A DNA stretch of 64,000 nucleotides from Okibacterium sp. HSC-33S16 (GTDB lineage Bacteria > Actinomycetota > Actinomycetes > Actinomycetales > Microbacteriaceae), in assembly GCF_024171565.1 (NCBI RefSeq), contig NZ_JALJZZ010000002.1, forward strand, positions 616,031 through 680,030, read 5' to 3'. A program made the position numbers and the translations under genes. Below, piece after piece: positions 18,050 through 26,038 of the stretch; positions within the stretch are counted from its first letter, which is position 1, and the number at the start of each line of letters is the position of its first letter. The notes under the pieces are model-generated. The model was not told the DNA's origin. It made no database searches and saw only the letters and a program-made list of their open reading frames with translations.

Positions 18050-18733
18050 ATGACGGTCGGTGATCTGTGGGGCATCATCCTGCGGCGATGGTACGTTGTC
18101 GCGTTCGCCGCCATCTGCACGGCCTTCCTCGTCGGCCAGGTAGGGGCGGCAAAGCCAATTTACTGGACTCAGGTGTCCGTTGTGTTCTTGAGGCCCGTCG
18201 ACGCCGGCACGACAAATGTCCTGGCGGGAGACGAGGACAGTCTTATTCACTTTGCAGCCATAGTTGAGCGCGAGTACAACGGCAACCATCCGCAAACGCC
18301 TACAGCGTTGCCCGAAGCCACTCTCTTCGGTGAGGGCATTCGCGAGGGCTCAAAGGTCTCGTTGCCCAACGCTGGCGGGCAGTGGAGGACGAACTTCAAT
18401 CAGCCCGCGCTGTCGGTTCAGGTCGTTGACCAGACCCCGGCTGCAGTGAAATCCACGCTGAACCGCGTGCTGTCCCGAATAGAAGGGATCGTTGCGGATC
18501 ACCAGAAAGAAGCCGCTGTCGCACAGGCGGCCTACGTGTCCACTTCAATTTCTCCTTCCGTGCCGGTAGTGACTCAGATCGACCCGAGAACGTCCCGAGC
18601 GACGGCAGCCGCCCTGGGGCTCGGTGCGTTGCTGGCTGTCGTCCTGGCCGTTGTAGCCGACCGGCGCCTCGGCCGGCACGAACTCGAGCCTCTGGTTGAC
18701 AGCCCGAACTACACGCGATTATCGAAGATCTGA
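18050..18733 (+). CDS. Second Wzz-like chain-length determinant membrane protein
   Basis: The 227-residue protein starts MTVGDLWGIILRRWYVV, which is the N-terminal signature of Wzz/YveK copolymerases. Membrane helices lie near residues 17-35 and 184-203, with an extracytoplasmic loop between them. The ATG at 18050 follows GAGCAGGGG. An in-frame GTG at 17987 would add 21 residues without homology. It lacks any ATPase/kinase motif. It diverges from the DUF4082-hydrolase gene and is a single-gene unit; its relation to the other Wzz-like protein at 15155 is unknown. Confidence 0.7.
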   Translation: MTVGDLWGIILRRWYVVAFAAICTAFLVGQVGAAKPIYWTQVSVVFLRPVDAGTTNVLAGDEDSLIHFAAIVEREYNGNHPQTPTALPEATLFGEGIREGSKVSLPNAGGQWRTNFNQPALSVQVVDQTPAAVKSTLNRVLSRIEGIVADHQKEAAVAQAAYVSTSISPSVPVVTQIDPRTSRATAAALGLGALLAVVLAVVADRRLGRHELEPLVDSPNYTRLSKI

Positions 18734-18772
18734 CGGCCAGCTCTCGTCGCCCGTCTGGTTGGGGCCGTTCCT

Positions 18773-19660
18773 TCAACGGGCGTGGGTTCGGATGTTGCTT
18801 TGTGACGCGATGGCGTATTTGAGCCGATCCAAACCGGTCCTCCCGAACAGCAGCACGACCACCTTCCGGGCGCTTGTCCGCAGCACATGGAGGGCGGAGC
18901 GTACCGGCGCGGCCACAAAATTTTCCCGAAGTAGAAGGCTGGCGGTAGGCCGAGTGAGGCCGTTCAGCAGGCCGGGGAAGAGGTCGCCGTATGGCTCGGG
19001 GGAAACCATTCGCCCGTGAACGCTGTTGCTGACGTTTCCGCCGTGCACCACCTGCAGCCACGCCGGAGGCCCGCTGACAGACCGAACGGGCATCGTTCGG
19101 TTCAACATGTTGTGAGCGTCGATCCAGCAGGTCACCGGGCTCTCCCAGCTCTCGACGACAGAACAGAATGCGTTGTCCCTGTCCGTGCGCCGGTAGGTGC
19201 GCCCGTTGCTGATGATGAGACCGTCAGCGAGGTACAGCGCGGTTCGCCCGTCGAGCTGACCCGCCGCCTGCAGTCTTGCTGCGAAGTCGGTGGCGAGGCC
19301 GTCATCGTTGTCGAGGTTCGTCGTGAGAAGAAGCGATGAAGGGGATCCTACAGTGCTCCGGATGTCGTCCATCAGTTCGGACGGGCTCACCGAGGTTCGA
19401 TAGATCGGCCGGAAAGTGCCGTCCGATGACCACTCCTTTACCCGGGCCTTGAACCAGTCAGGACTCTGCGGATCGAAGTAGATGATCCACGAGATGTTCC
19501 GGGCCGTCTGGTGCCGCATCGACGGCAAACAGTATTCCTCGAAGAGGTCGGAACGGCGTTCGAGCCAGCCTTCTTTGGCCCTGACGAACTGTTCAACGCC
19601 GGGGGAAGGGACGTTGAACCGGGTGAGGAAGACGTGGTCCATGCTGTGGATGGCGGTCAC
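18773..19660 (-). CDS. Putative rhamnosyltransferase-like glycosyltransferase
   Basis: The 295-residue protein begins with DHVFLTRFNVPSPG and has PSMRHQTARNISWIIYFD and TTNLDNDDGLATDF. These match the putative rhamnosyl transferase family, a GT-A fold related to GT2 with an acidic metal-binding cluster (here DNDD). It is the last gene of the minus-strand EPS operon and overlaps the preceding GT2 gene by 4 nt. It probably adds a sugar to the repeat unit. Rhamnose specificity is a family label, not shown here, and no rml genes are in the window. Confidence 0.7.
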   Translation of the reverse strand: MTAIHSMDHVFLTRFNVPSPGVEQFVRAKEGWLERRSDLFEEYCLPSMRHQTARNISWIIYFDPQSPDWFKARVKEWSSDGTFRPIYRTSVSPSELMDDIRSTVGSPSSLLLTTNLDNDDGLATDFAARLQAAGQLDGRTALYLADGLIISNGRTYRRTDRDNAFCSVVESWESPVTCWIDAHNMLNRTMPVRSVSGPPAWLQVVHGGNVSNSVHGRMVSPEPYGDLFPGLLNGLTRPTASLLLRENFVAAPVRSALHVLRTSARKVVVLLFGRTGLDRLKYAIASQSNIRTHAR

Positions 19661-20514
19661 GATACGCTCCTTGTCGTGATGATTCGCGTGCTTTCGTCTC
19701 GTTCCCAGCTCGAGTCGTCATGTGACCCGCGCCGGTTGAGCCGTGGCGCTCGAGAGAGCGCAGCGAGCGCCGTGTACGCCAACGCGTCCAGCGCACTGGT
19801 GACGCCTCGAACGCTCAGCACCAACTCTTTGAAGCTGGTTCCTGACGATGCGCTCTTGAACTCCGAGACTCCCCGCTGATTGCGACGCAAAATGGCGAGC
19901 AGAGCGGCCGTTGTCCGAGGGGTTCTTACCCGCACGGGGATGGTCGTCACTATGTGTTTCTCGTTCGGCGCGAAGAGCCGATCAACGAAGAGGTCATCAG
20001 CCGTGACAGTGGGGAAAGAGTCGAACCGTTCGTGACCGGTCTTGCTGATCGCATAAACGCCAGCACCCCACAGCGCGAAACGCGTTGAGGGCATGCGCCT
20101 GCGGGCGCGGTAATAGGCCCGCACCATCGGAGATGCGCCGCTGGTGTCATACCGGTAGAGCGGACGCGCGGCCGGGACCGAACCGGACAGGGTTTGGAAG
20201 ACGCGCGCGATGGCATCCGGGTCAATTTCGATATCGGCATCGAGATACAGTCGCGGCCATCGGGTGGCCCAGGCATCACCCGCGTTCAGTGCGGCCGTTT
20301 TTGACGCCTCGGTGATCTCGATGACGTGGACGCCCGGGTACTTTCGGGCTCGCTCGGCTGTGTTGTCAGTGCAACCGTTGCAGATGACGCAGACCTCGAC
20401 CTGATCGAGTTCGGCGATGGGGGCGAGGTGTCTCAGGGTGCGGTCGATGACCGAAGCCTCGTTGTGTGCGGGAATAAGAATCGCGCCTGTCGGGAAGTTG
20501 GCGGGAGTTCGCAC
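19657..20514 (-). CDS. Glycosyltransferase family 2
   Basis: The 285-residue GT-A enzyme shows the canonical GT2 N-terminus: ILIPAHNEASVIDRTL, VICNGCTDNTAERA and the metal-binding LYLDADIEID. It should transfer a sugar from a nucleotide donor onto the growing lipid-linked oligosaccharide. The GTG start shares one nucleotide with the stop of the upstream glycosyltransferase, and the stop overlaps the next start, so translation is coupled. No membrane helix is evident. Donor identity is unknown. Confidence 0.8.
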   Translation of the reverse strand: MRTPANFPTGAILIPAHNEASVIDRTLRHLAPIAELDQVEVCVICNGCTDNTAERARKYPGVHVIEITEASKTAALNAGDAWATRWPRLYLDADIEIDPDAIARVFQTLSGSVPAARPLYRYDTSGASPMVRAYYRARRRMPSTRFALWGAGVYAISKTGHERFDSFPTVTADDLFVDRLFAPNEKHIVTTIPVRVRTPRTTAALLAILRRNQRGVSEFKSASSGTSFKELVLSVRGVTSALDALAYTALAALSRAPRLNRRGSHDDSSWERDESTRIITTRSVS

Positions 20515-21485
20515 TATGCAGCTCCAGTCGGTCGGGGGAGGGAGGGCCAGGACTGTCGGCGAATCAGGAAGCGAAGGGCGAGGCGATGGTCGGGCTGCGT
20601 GGAGCGGAGCAGCTCATGCAGAATGACCGCGAGGCGGTAGGCACCCGCGTATGCGGAACCGTGCCCCTTCTCGATGTAGCGGACGCGGTTTACGGCCATA
20701 AGTGCCATCAGGGCTGCGGACGTGCCGGAGCCGCCCTGGCTGTGGCGCACGACGGCTTCGGGGTCGAACCAGACGACCTCGCCCGCGTCTCGGACGCGGC
20801 GGAAGTAGTCGACCTCTTCGGAGTAGAGGAAGAACCGCTCGTCCCAACCGCCGACGAGGTCGGCGACGTCGCGCCGGATCAGCAGGGCGGCACCTGTGGC
20901 CCACTCTGCGGTGTGGGCGCCGCGGTAGGCGGCGCGGCCGTAGACCATTTCAGAGAGCGAGCCCGGCCGTGCGGGAAGCCGGCTGCCGAAGAGCGCGTCG
21001 CCGATCGCGCGGGACAGTGTGGGTTCGCGCCGAAGAGACTCGTAGGTGGTACCCGAATCTTCGAGGATGCGCGGCACCACAACTCCGGCGGCTGAGTACT
21101 CGACGCGGTCGAGCATGGCCCTGATCGCGCCCCGTTCGACGACCAGATCGGGGTTGAGCACGAGGATCGAGTTCGCGGCACCCACGTGCTCGCGCGCCGC
21201 ATTGATGCCGGCTGCATACCCAATGTTGCCTGCCGTGCGGAAGGCGATGACATCGGAATGCCGAGCGACGATCTCGAGCGTGCCATCGACGGAGTGGTTG
21301 TCAGCAACGATGACCCGGATGCTCGAGTGCTGGGCCTCCCGGCGCAGGCTCACAATCAGGTGATCAATGTCGGCTGCGCTGTTGTAGGTCACAATCACGA
21401 CAGCGACCTCGGCCACCGTATCGGGGCCCGCAAACGCGGCCCCGGTCGTTGGGCTGTGTGGAGCCGCGCCTTCGATCAGCGTCAT
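20514..21485 (-). CDS. Glycosyltransferase family 2, rhamnosyltransferase-like
   Basis: The 323-residue protein has VAVVIVTYNSAADIDHLI, VIVADNHSVDGTLEIV and SILVLNPDLVVERGAI, the pattern of GT2 enzymes of the WbbL/RfbN rhamnosyltransferase group. ERFFLYSEEVDYFRRVRDAG includes the usual EDxDxxxR-like active-site helix (here EEVDYFRR). It likely acts early on the lipid-linked acceptor. It overlaps the WecG/TagA-like gene by 4 nt. Rhamnose as donor is only suggested by the family. Confidence 0.8.
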   Translation of the reverse strand: MTLIEGAAPHSPTTGAAFAGPDTVAEVAVVIVTYNSAADIDHLIVSLRREAQHSSIRVIVADNHSVDGTLEIVARHSDVIAFRTAGNIGYAAGINAAREHVGAANSILVLNPDLVVERGAIRAMLDRVEYSAAGVVVPRILEDSGTTYESLRREPTLSRAIGDALFGSRLPARPGSLSEMVYGRAAYRGAHTAEWATGAALLIRRDVADLVGGWDERFFLYSEEVDYFRRVRDAGEVVWFDPEAVVRHSQGGSGTSAALMALMAVNRVRYIEKGHGSAYAGAYRLAVILHELLRSTQPDHRLALRFLIRRQSWPSLPRPTGAA

Positions 21486-22333
21486 GTGTCACCACCGACC
21501 ATCGGCACTGCGGCATCCGCGGTCAGGGGAAGGACGGGTTCGACCTTCGACGCCATGATGCGCACCAGCGCGCTCGGCCCCTCGACGAGGTAGCGGCGCG
21601 CGAGCCGACGGGGCTCAAGGACGAGACGCCAGGCCCACTCGAGTCCCGCCTCTGAGACCCATTGCGGGGCGCGACGCACGCGCCCGGCCAGGAAGTCGAC
21701 GACAGCGCCGAACGCGAGCAGTACCTGGGCATGAGTCGCCGGGCCGTATTCGGCGATCCACAGTTCCTGGCGTGGTTTGCCGAGTCCGACGATGAGGATG
21801 TCGGTTTTCGCGGCGGCGATGTCCTCGCTCAACCGGCCACAGGCATCCGGATCGGATAACTCCTGGCGGGCAGGGGACCAGAAGCCGGAAATGCGAAGTC
21901 CGGGGCGGGCCAGCCGGAGATAGTCGCGGAGAAGAGCCTGCGTCTCGACGGAGCCGCCCAGAAAGCCGACGGACGCACCGGTCTGTTCGGCACGATCGAG
22001 CAGAGGCGTGATGAGGTCGCTCCCGGCCAGGCGCGGGCAGTTCTCACCGACGATTTGGCGGGCGCGCACGGCGATCGGGGCTCCGTCGATGAGGTTGAGC
22101 CACTCGACGGTCGGTTGTGCGGTGGGCTGCCGTGCGGTGGCCGACAACCGGGTGCCCCACTTCGAGCCGGTGCCGAAGTGATGGATGTGGTCGAGGTTGA
22201 TGGACGCGACCGCGAGTGGCGTGGTTTCGTGGGCGAGGGGCCACGAGGCGATGAGGTCGACGGCTTCGTCGAAACCCCTGACATCAACGGGCACCCCACC
22301 GAGCGTGATGCGACGTTCGGGCACGAGAGTCAT
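21482..22333 (-). CDS. WecG/TagA/CpsF family glycosyltransferase
   Basis: The 283-residue protein matches the WecG/TagA/CpsF (GT26) family: LGGVPVDVRGFDEAVDLI at the start, then NLIDGAPI with the conserved Asp, GFLGGSVE, and ILIVGLGKPRQELWI. Such enzymes usually add the second sugar (ManNAc or ManNAcA) to an undecaprenyl-PP-sugar made by the priming transferase; here that enzyme is at 26039. ATG 22333 was chosen because it forms an ATGA overlap with the preceding stop. An upstream in-frame GTG at 22357 is less likely. Confidence 0.85.
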   Translation of the reverse strand: MTLVPERRITLGGVPVDVRGFDEAVDLIASWPLAHETTPLAVASINLDHIHHFGTGSKWGTRLSATARQPTAQPTVEWLNLIDGAPIAVRARQIVGENCPRLAGSDLITPLLDRAEQTGASVGFLGGSVETQALLRDYLRLARPGLRISGFWSPARQELSDPDACGRLSEDIAAAKTDILIVGLGKPRQELWIAEYGPATHAQVLLAFGAVVDFLAGRVRRAPQWVSEAGLEWAWRLVLEPRRLARRYLVEGPSALVRIMASKVEPVLPLTADAAVPMVGGDT

Positions 22334-23346
22334 TTCCTCACCACCGATGGGGACCACGCGTGTTCAATCAGCAGGGATGGAGTCGTTGATCCGTCGCTGG
22401 CGAGAGACCAGATATCGCTGTCGCCCACCGCACCTTCGCGGGCCAGGCCGTACAGCAGGGTCGAGTCGTCAAGCCACTCGACCTGGTCATCGACATTCTT
22501 TGATTCTGGAAGCACAACTTCCTCCTCGGTTGTCAGGGTCAGTACTGCGATTCCCCAGTGGGGGTCATCCGGAGTTCCGGAATTCTTCTTGTAAGCGACG
22601 CGGGTTCCGTCGGGAGAGAGGGACGGGCACTCGGCGTTGTCGAACACCGCCGTGAGCGTGCGCTCGGCGAGGTTGCCGTGCACGAGCCAGGTGCGTCCGC
22701 CCGACGCAGCCGTCGCGTAGAACGTGGTGTCGTCGTCGGCGAAGGTGACGCCCCAGATGTTGCGGTCGGCGGCGGTGAGGCGCTCGCCGTTGATCAACAA
22801 TGTGAAGTCCTCGAGGTTGCCGTAGCTCTCGCCGTCGACCCGTGACACGACGGTCTCGGTAGAGAAGCCGACGGTCGCGTAGGAATGTCCGGTCACGAAA
22901 GAGGTGGTCGAAACCAGCGTGCTGTCGTGCGACAGTCGCGTTCGGCTCGGGATGCCCGGCAGCGGCCACGACCCCACCTCGGTGCCGGCTCGGTCGAAGA
23001 CCCCCGCCTCGAAGGTGGTCGGAACGCCCCGTTTGATGCGCAGGCACGACAGCACCTCGTTCGTCGCGTACACGCGGTCGCACGCCTGTTCGGTGAGGGC
23101 TCGTGCCGTCGATGGCTCGGCAATGGGAACGGTCGCGACCTTGCCGTAGCCCTGGCCCTGCGCCGTGTTGCGGAAGACGATGTGCGGTTCAGCCGTGGTC
23201 GTGAGCGCCGTGGTGGTCGTCACTTCGCTGGGAGCCGCCGCCCGGGCCTGGTAGCGGGCGTACGCCGTCGCTCCATAGGCGATCGCTCCGCCGAGGAGGA
23301 GCACAGACACCACGCTCAGTGCGAGCCATTTGCGTCCCGTCGTCAT
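22330..23346 (-). CDS. Membrane-anchored TolB-like beta-propeller protein, function unknown
   Basis: The 338-residue protein has one N-terminal membrane helix (residues about 7-28) and a short Thr-rich linker. An extracytoplasmic domain follows with repeated blade-like strands (NAECPSLSPDGTRVAYKKN, WGIAVLTL, VEWLDDSTLLYGL, DIWSLASDGS) as in TolB/WD40 propellers. No catalytic motif is visible. It is coupled by 4-nt overlaps to the MFS transporter before it and the WecG/TagA transferase after it, so it probably serves EPS export or assembly. That role is inference from position only. Confidence 0.6.
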   Translation of the reverse strand: MTTGRKWLALSVVSVLLLGGAIAYGATAYARYQARAAAPSEVTTTTALTTTAEPHIVFRNTAQGQGYGKVATVPIAEPSTARALTEQACDRVYATNEVLSCLRIKRGVPTTFEAGVFDRAGTEVGSWPLPGIPSRTRLSHDSTLVSTTSFVTGHSYATVGFSTETVVSRVDGESYGNLEDFTLLINGERLTAADRNIWGVTFADDDTTFYATAASGGRTWLVHGNLAERTLTAVFDNAECPSLSPDGTRVAYKKNSGTPDDPHWGIAVLTLTTEEEVVLPESKNVDDQVEWLDDSTLLYGLAREGAVGDSDIWSLASDGSTTPSLLIEHAWSPSVVRK

Positions 23347-24620
23347 GCCGACCTCGCCACTCGAAGGAAGTCACGCAGAATCACGGCGGTGACTGGGAGG
23401 AGCACGGCGAGGGCGAGTGCGACGACGATCATCGCACCGTCACGCCCGAGCGAGAACCAGAGCAGCCCGAAGCCGATCGAGGCGATCAGCCGGGAGAGGG
23501 CGACGGCGGTCTGCGCGGCGGCTATTCCGCTGGCCAGCGTTTCGACCGGGGTGGCCTGCGACGCGAGTGCGGCAAGGATGCCGTCGGTTGCTGCGTAGAA
23601 CGCCCCGAGGAGAAGCAGGCACACGAGCGTGAGCTGCCAGCCGGTGGCTGGAATGGCGGCACAGACGTAGGCGGCGAGGAGGGCGAGGTGGCCGAGAATG
23701 AAGATGCGCGCCCGGCCGAACCGATCGGCGACACGGCCCATTGGAATGGCGAGCGCGAGGAATGCGACGTTGGTGCCGACGTAGAGAAGCGGGAAGTACT
23801 CGGCCGCGAAGCCGCTCTTGCTCTGCAGCACGAGGTAGATGAAGCCATCGCCCACCGTGACCAGACCGAGGAGCCCGGCGGTGAGCAGGAGTCGGCGCAG
23901 TCGGCGGTCGTTGAGGTCGCGCCAGCGGAACCGGGCCTTCGGCTGGGCCGTGGCGATTGCTCGCTCCGCCCGCGGCCGCTTGTTCGGCACGAGAACTCCG
24001 AGCAGGATCACCCCGAGAATCGCGAAGGCGAGCGACACCACAAAGATGGTGCTGTAGCCGTCGGGGATGAAGAACAGGATTCCGAACGCGAGGAGCGGGC
24101 CAATCGCCGCGCCAACGGTGTCGAGCATGCGGTGAACGCCGAACGAGCGCGCCAGGTTGTCCGGCTCAGACGACGCCGTGATGAGCGCGTCCCGCGGCGC
24201 GGTGCGAACACCCTTGCCGAGCCGGTCCAGGGCGACGACGGCGCTGAGGGCGGCAAATCCACTGGCGAACAGCAACCCGATCCGGGCAACAGCCGAGATG
24301 CCGTATCCGAAGAAGGCCACCCATTTCGGCTGATCACCACGGTCGGCGGCGTATCCGCCGGCGATCCGCACCACAGCGCTGATGCCCTGGTAGAGACCGT
24401 CGATCACACCGTATGCGACCGTCGACAGGCCAATCACACCCGTGATGTAGAGCGGCAGGATCGCTGACACCGACTCGGTGGAGATGTCGGTGAACATACT
24501 CACGACGCCCAGCGCAATCACCACGGACGACACGCGCGTCGTCGCGGATTGCGTGGGTCGGCGCCCCGGAACGTCCGGGGTTTTTTCCGTCGGTGTGACG
24601 TCCGAAAGTGAGATGTACAT
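23343..24620 (-). CDS. MFS transporter in the EPS operon
   Basis: The 425-residue protein has about 12 membrane helices. The motif GRVADRFGRARIFILG between helices is a variant of the MFS motif A (GxLaDrxGrk), and the LGKGVRTAPRDALI loop is typical of bacterial MFS members with this architecture. The TEKTPDVPGRRPTQSATTR tail precedes the first helix. The substrate is not evident. It sits between an anchored 234-residue protein and a beta-propeller protein, all on one transcript, so a role in EPS precursor or product export is possible but not established. Confidence 0.78.
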   Translation of the reverse strand: MYISLSDVTPTEKTPDVPGRRPTQSATTRVSSVVIALGVVSMFTDISTESVSAILPLYITGVIGLSTVAYGVIDGLYQGISAVVRIAGGYAADRGDQPKWVAFFGYGISAVARIGLLFASGFAALSAVVALDRLGKGVRTAPRDALITASSEPDNLARSFGVHRMLDTVGAAIGPLLAFGILFFIPDGYSTIFVVSLAFAILGVILLGVLVPNKRPRAERAIATAQPKARFRWRDLNDRRLRRLLLTAGLLGLVTVGDGFIYLVLQSKSGFAAEYFPLLYVGTNVAFLALAIPMGRVADRFGRARIFILGHLALLAAYVCAAIPATGWQLTLVCLLLLGAFYAATDGILAALASQATPVETLASGIAAAQTAVALSRLIASIGFGLLWFSLGRDGAMIVVALALAVLLPVTAVILRDFLRVARSA

Positions 24621-24640
24621 GGCCCCCTGCTTTGATGTGC

Positions 24641-25345
24641 TTAGGTCGCTGCGGTGAATGCGCCAAAGACGCTGTAGGTCGAGCCGCCCGATGCGGTCGG
24701 CGTGACGGTGAGAAGAATGGTGTCTGCGCCCCGTGAGAAGAGCAGCGCGCTCGACCCTGCGGCTGCCGGAGCCACGCTGTCGACGAGTTTGTGCTGCGCG
24801 AAGCTGACTCGATAGAACTCGAGAACGCTCGCGGTTGCCGATGTGGTCGTTGCAGTGAGTGTCACCTGCAGGCGGTTTTGAGCGGATGCCACGGAGCTGG
24901 TGTGAACGGTCGTGTCGGGGTTCAGAGAGATCACCTCGGTCGGAAAACCGGAGACGAGTGTGTCTGTGGCGCTCGCCGTTGGCGGCAGCGGTGTGCCGAC
25001 GAGCGGTGCCAGTGGAGGCGAGGGCGGCAAGCCGATGGGTGACTTTTCCTTCGGTGCGGGCAGCACCTCGGAGGAGGTCCGGTCATCGGTGGAGCCGGTG
25101 CCTGGTGATGATTCGTCGTCGGTGGGATTCGATGGTGACGTGCCTTCGCTGCCGTCAGGCGAGGCATCCGTTGGGGAATTGTTGCTGTCTTTCGAGGCAG
25201 ACGAGGACGATGTCGGGCCCTTCGCGGCCGTTCCCGACGTCCCCGGAAGGGAGTCGAGGACGGCGGAAACGACAAGAATCACGACGGCGAGAGCGAGCGT
25301 CGCGACGATTGCGATTAGTGCGAGTCGAGAGGCCCGGCCGGTCAT
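24641..25345 (-). CDS. Membrane-anchored Ser/Pro-rich protein, unknown
   Basis: The 234-residue protein has an N-terminal helix (about residues 9-30) and a long Ser/Asp/Pro/Thr low-complexity linker (about 35-110). A small extracytoplasmic domain of about 100 residues follows, ending in GGSTYSVFGAFTAAT. I do not recognise the C-terminal domain. The linker resembles wall-spanning spacers of actinobacterial surface proteins. It overlaps the N-acyltransferase gene by 4 nt and is followed by the MFS gene after 20 bp. Confidence 0.6.
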   Translation of the reverse strand: MTGRASRLALIAIVATLALAVVILVVSAVLDSLPGTSGTAAKGPTSSSSASKDSNNSPTDASPDGSEGTSPSNPTDDESSPGTGSTDDRTSSEVLPAPKEKSPIGLPPSPPLAPLVGTPLPPTASATDTLVSGFPTEVISLNPDTTVHTSSVASAQNRLQVTLTATTTSATASVLEFYRVSFAQHKLVDSVAPAAAGSSALLFSRGADTILLTVTPTASGGSTYSVFGAFTAAT

Positions 25346-26037
25346 CCGTCTGCCCTCGGTGGGCTCGCCGACCGGAGGCGACCAGCTCCAACCGCCTGCG
25401 GGAGGATTGCCATGAGCACGCCATTGTGTTCGCGGTATTCATCCCCCGTCGACGGGCAGCGGAACAGGTCGTCTCCGACGGATTCGAGGGGCACTCCGGC
25501 GCGCCCGACCCAGCCGATGCGGCGGGCGGGAACACCGACCATGAGTGCATGGTCTGGCACATCCTGGGTAACAACGGCGCCGGCAGCGACGAGCGCCCAC
25601 GCTCCGATGGTGACCGGGGCGATACAGACAGCGCGGGCACCGATCGAGGCTCCGGTGCGAACGGTCACACCGACCGCATCCCAGTCGTCGGCGTCCTTGC
25701 GTTTGCCGTCGACCGTGATGGCGCGCGGAAAGACGTCGTTCGTGAAGACAGCGGCGGGACCGACGAACACGCCGTCTTCGAGGACGGCCGGCTCGTAGAT
25801 GAGCGCGTAGTTCTGCACTTTGCAGTTGTCGCCGAGGACGACGCCGGGGCCGATGTATGAGCCGCGACCGAGAATGCAGCCCGCGCCGACCCTGGCGTGC
25901 TCGCGCACCTGGGCCAGATGCCAGACCTGGGTGCCGTCACCGATACGGGCAAGCCCGTCGATGTCGGCGGAATCGGCGATGTGCGGCGGCCGGCCGGGGC
26001 GATCGGATGCCTCGTGCACAGGAAAAGGGATAGTCAT
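25342..26037 (-). CDS. WlbB/WbpD-like N-acetyltransferase (hexapeptide beta-helix)
   Basis: The 231-residue left-handed beta-helix protein has regular hexapeptide repeats (IGDGTQVWHLAQVREHARVG, IGPGVVLGDNCKV) and the segment VFTNDVFPRAI. It resembles UDP-2-acetamido-3-amino-2,3-dideoxy-glucuronate N-acetyltransferases (WbpD/WlbB). The conserved Asn-Asp in FTNDVFPR and the VGVPARRIGWVG ending support this. A WlbA-like oxidoreductase and WlbC-like aminotransferase are in the plus-strand operon, so a complete three-step route may be split between the two operons. ATG 26037 starts 1 nt after the upstream stop; an upstream TTG at 26052 is less likely. Confidence 0.75.
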   Translation of the reverse strand: MTIPFPVHEASDRPGRPPHIADSADIDGLARIGDGTQVWHLAQVREHARVGAGCILGRGSYIGPGVVLGDNCKVQNYALIYEPAVLEDGVFVGPAAVFTNDVFPRAITVDGKRKDADDWDAVGVTVRTGASIGARAVCIAPVTIGAWALVAAGAVVTQDVPDHALMVGVPARRIGWVGRAGVPLESVGDDLFRCPSTGDEYREHNGVLMAILPQAVGAGRLRSASPPRADG

Positions 26038-26038
26038 A

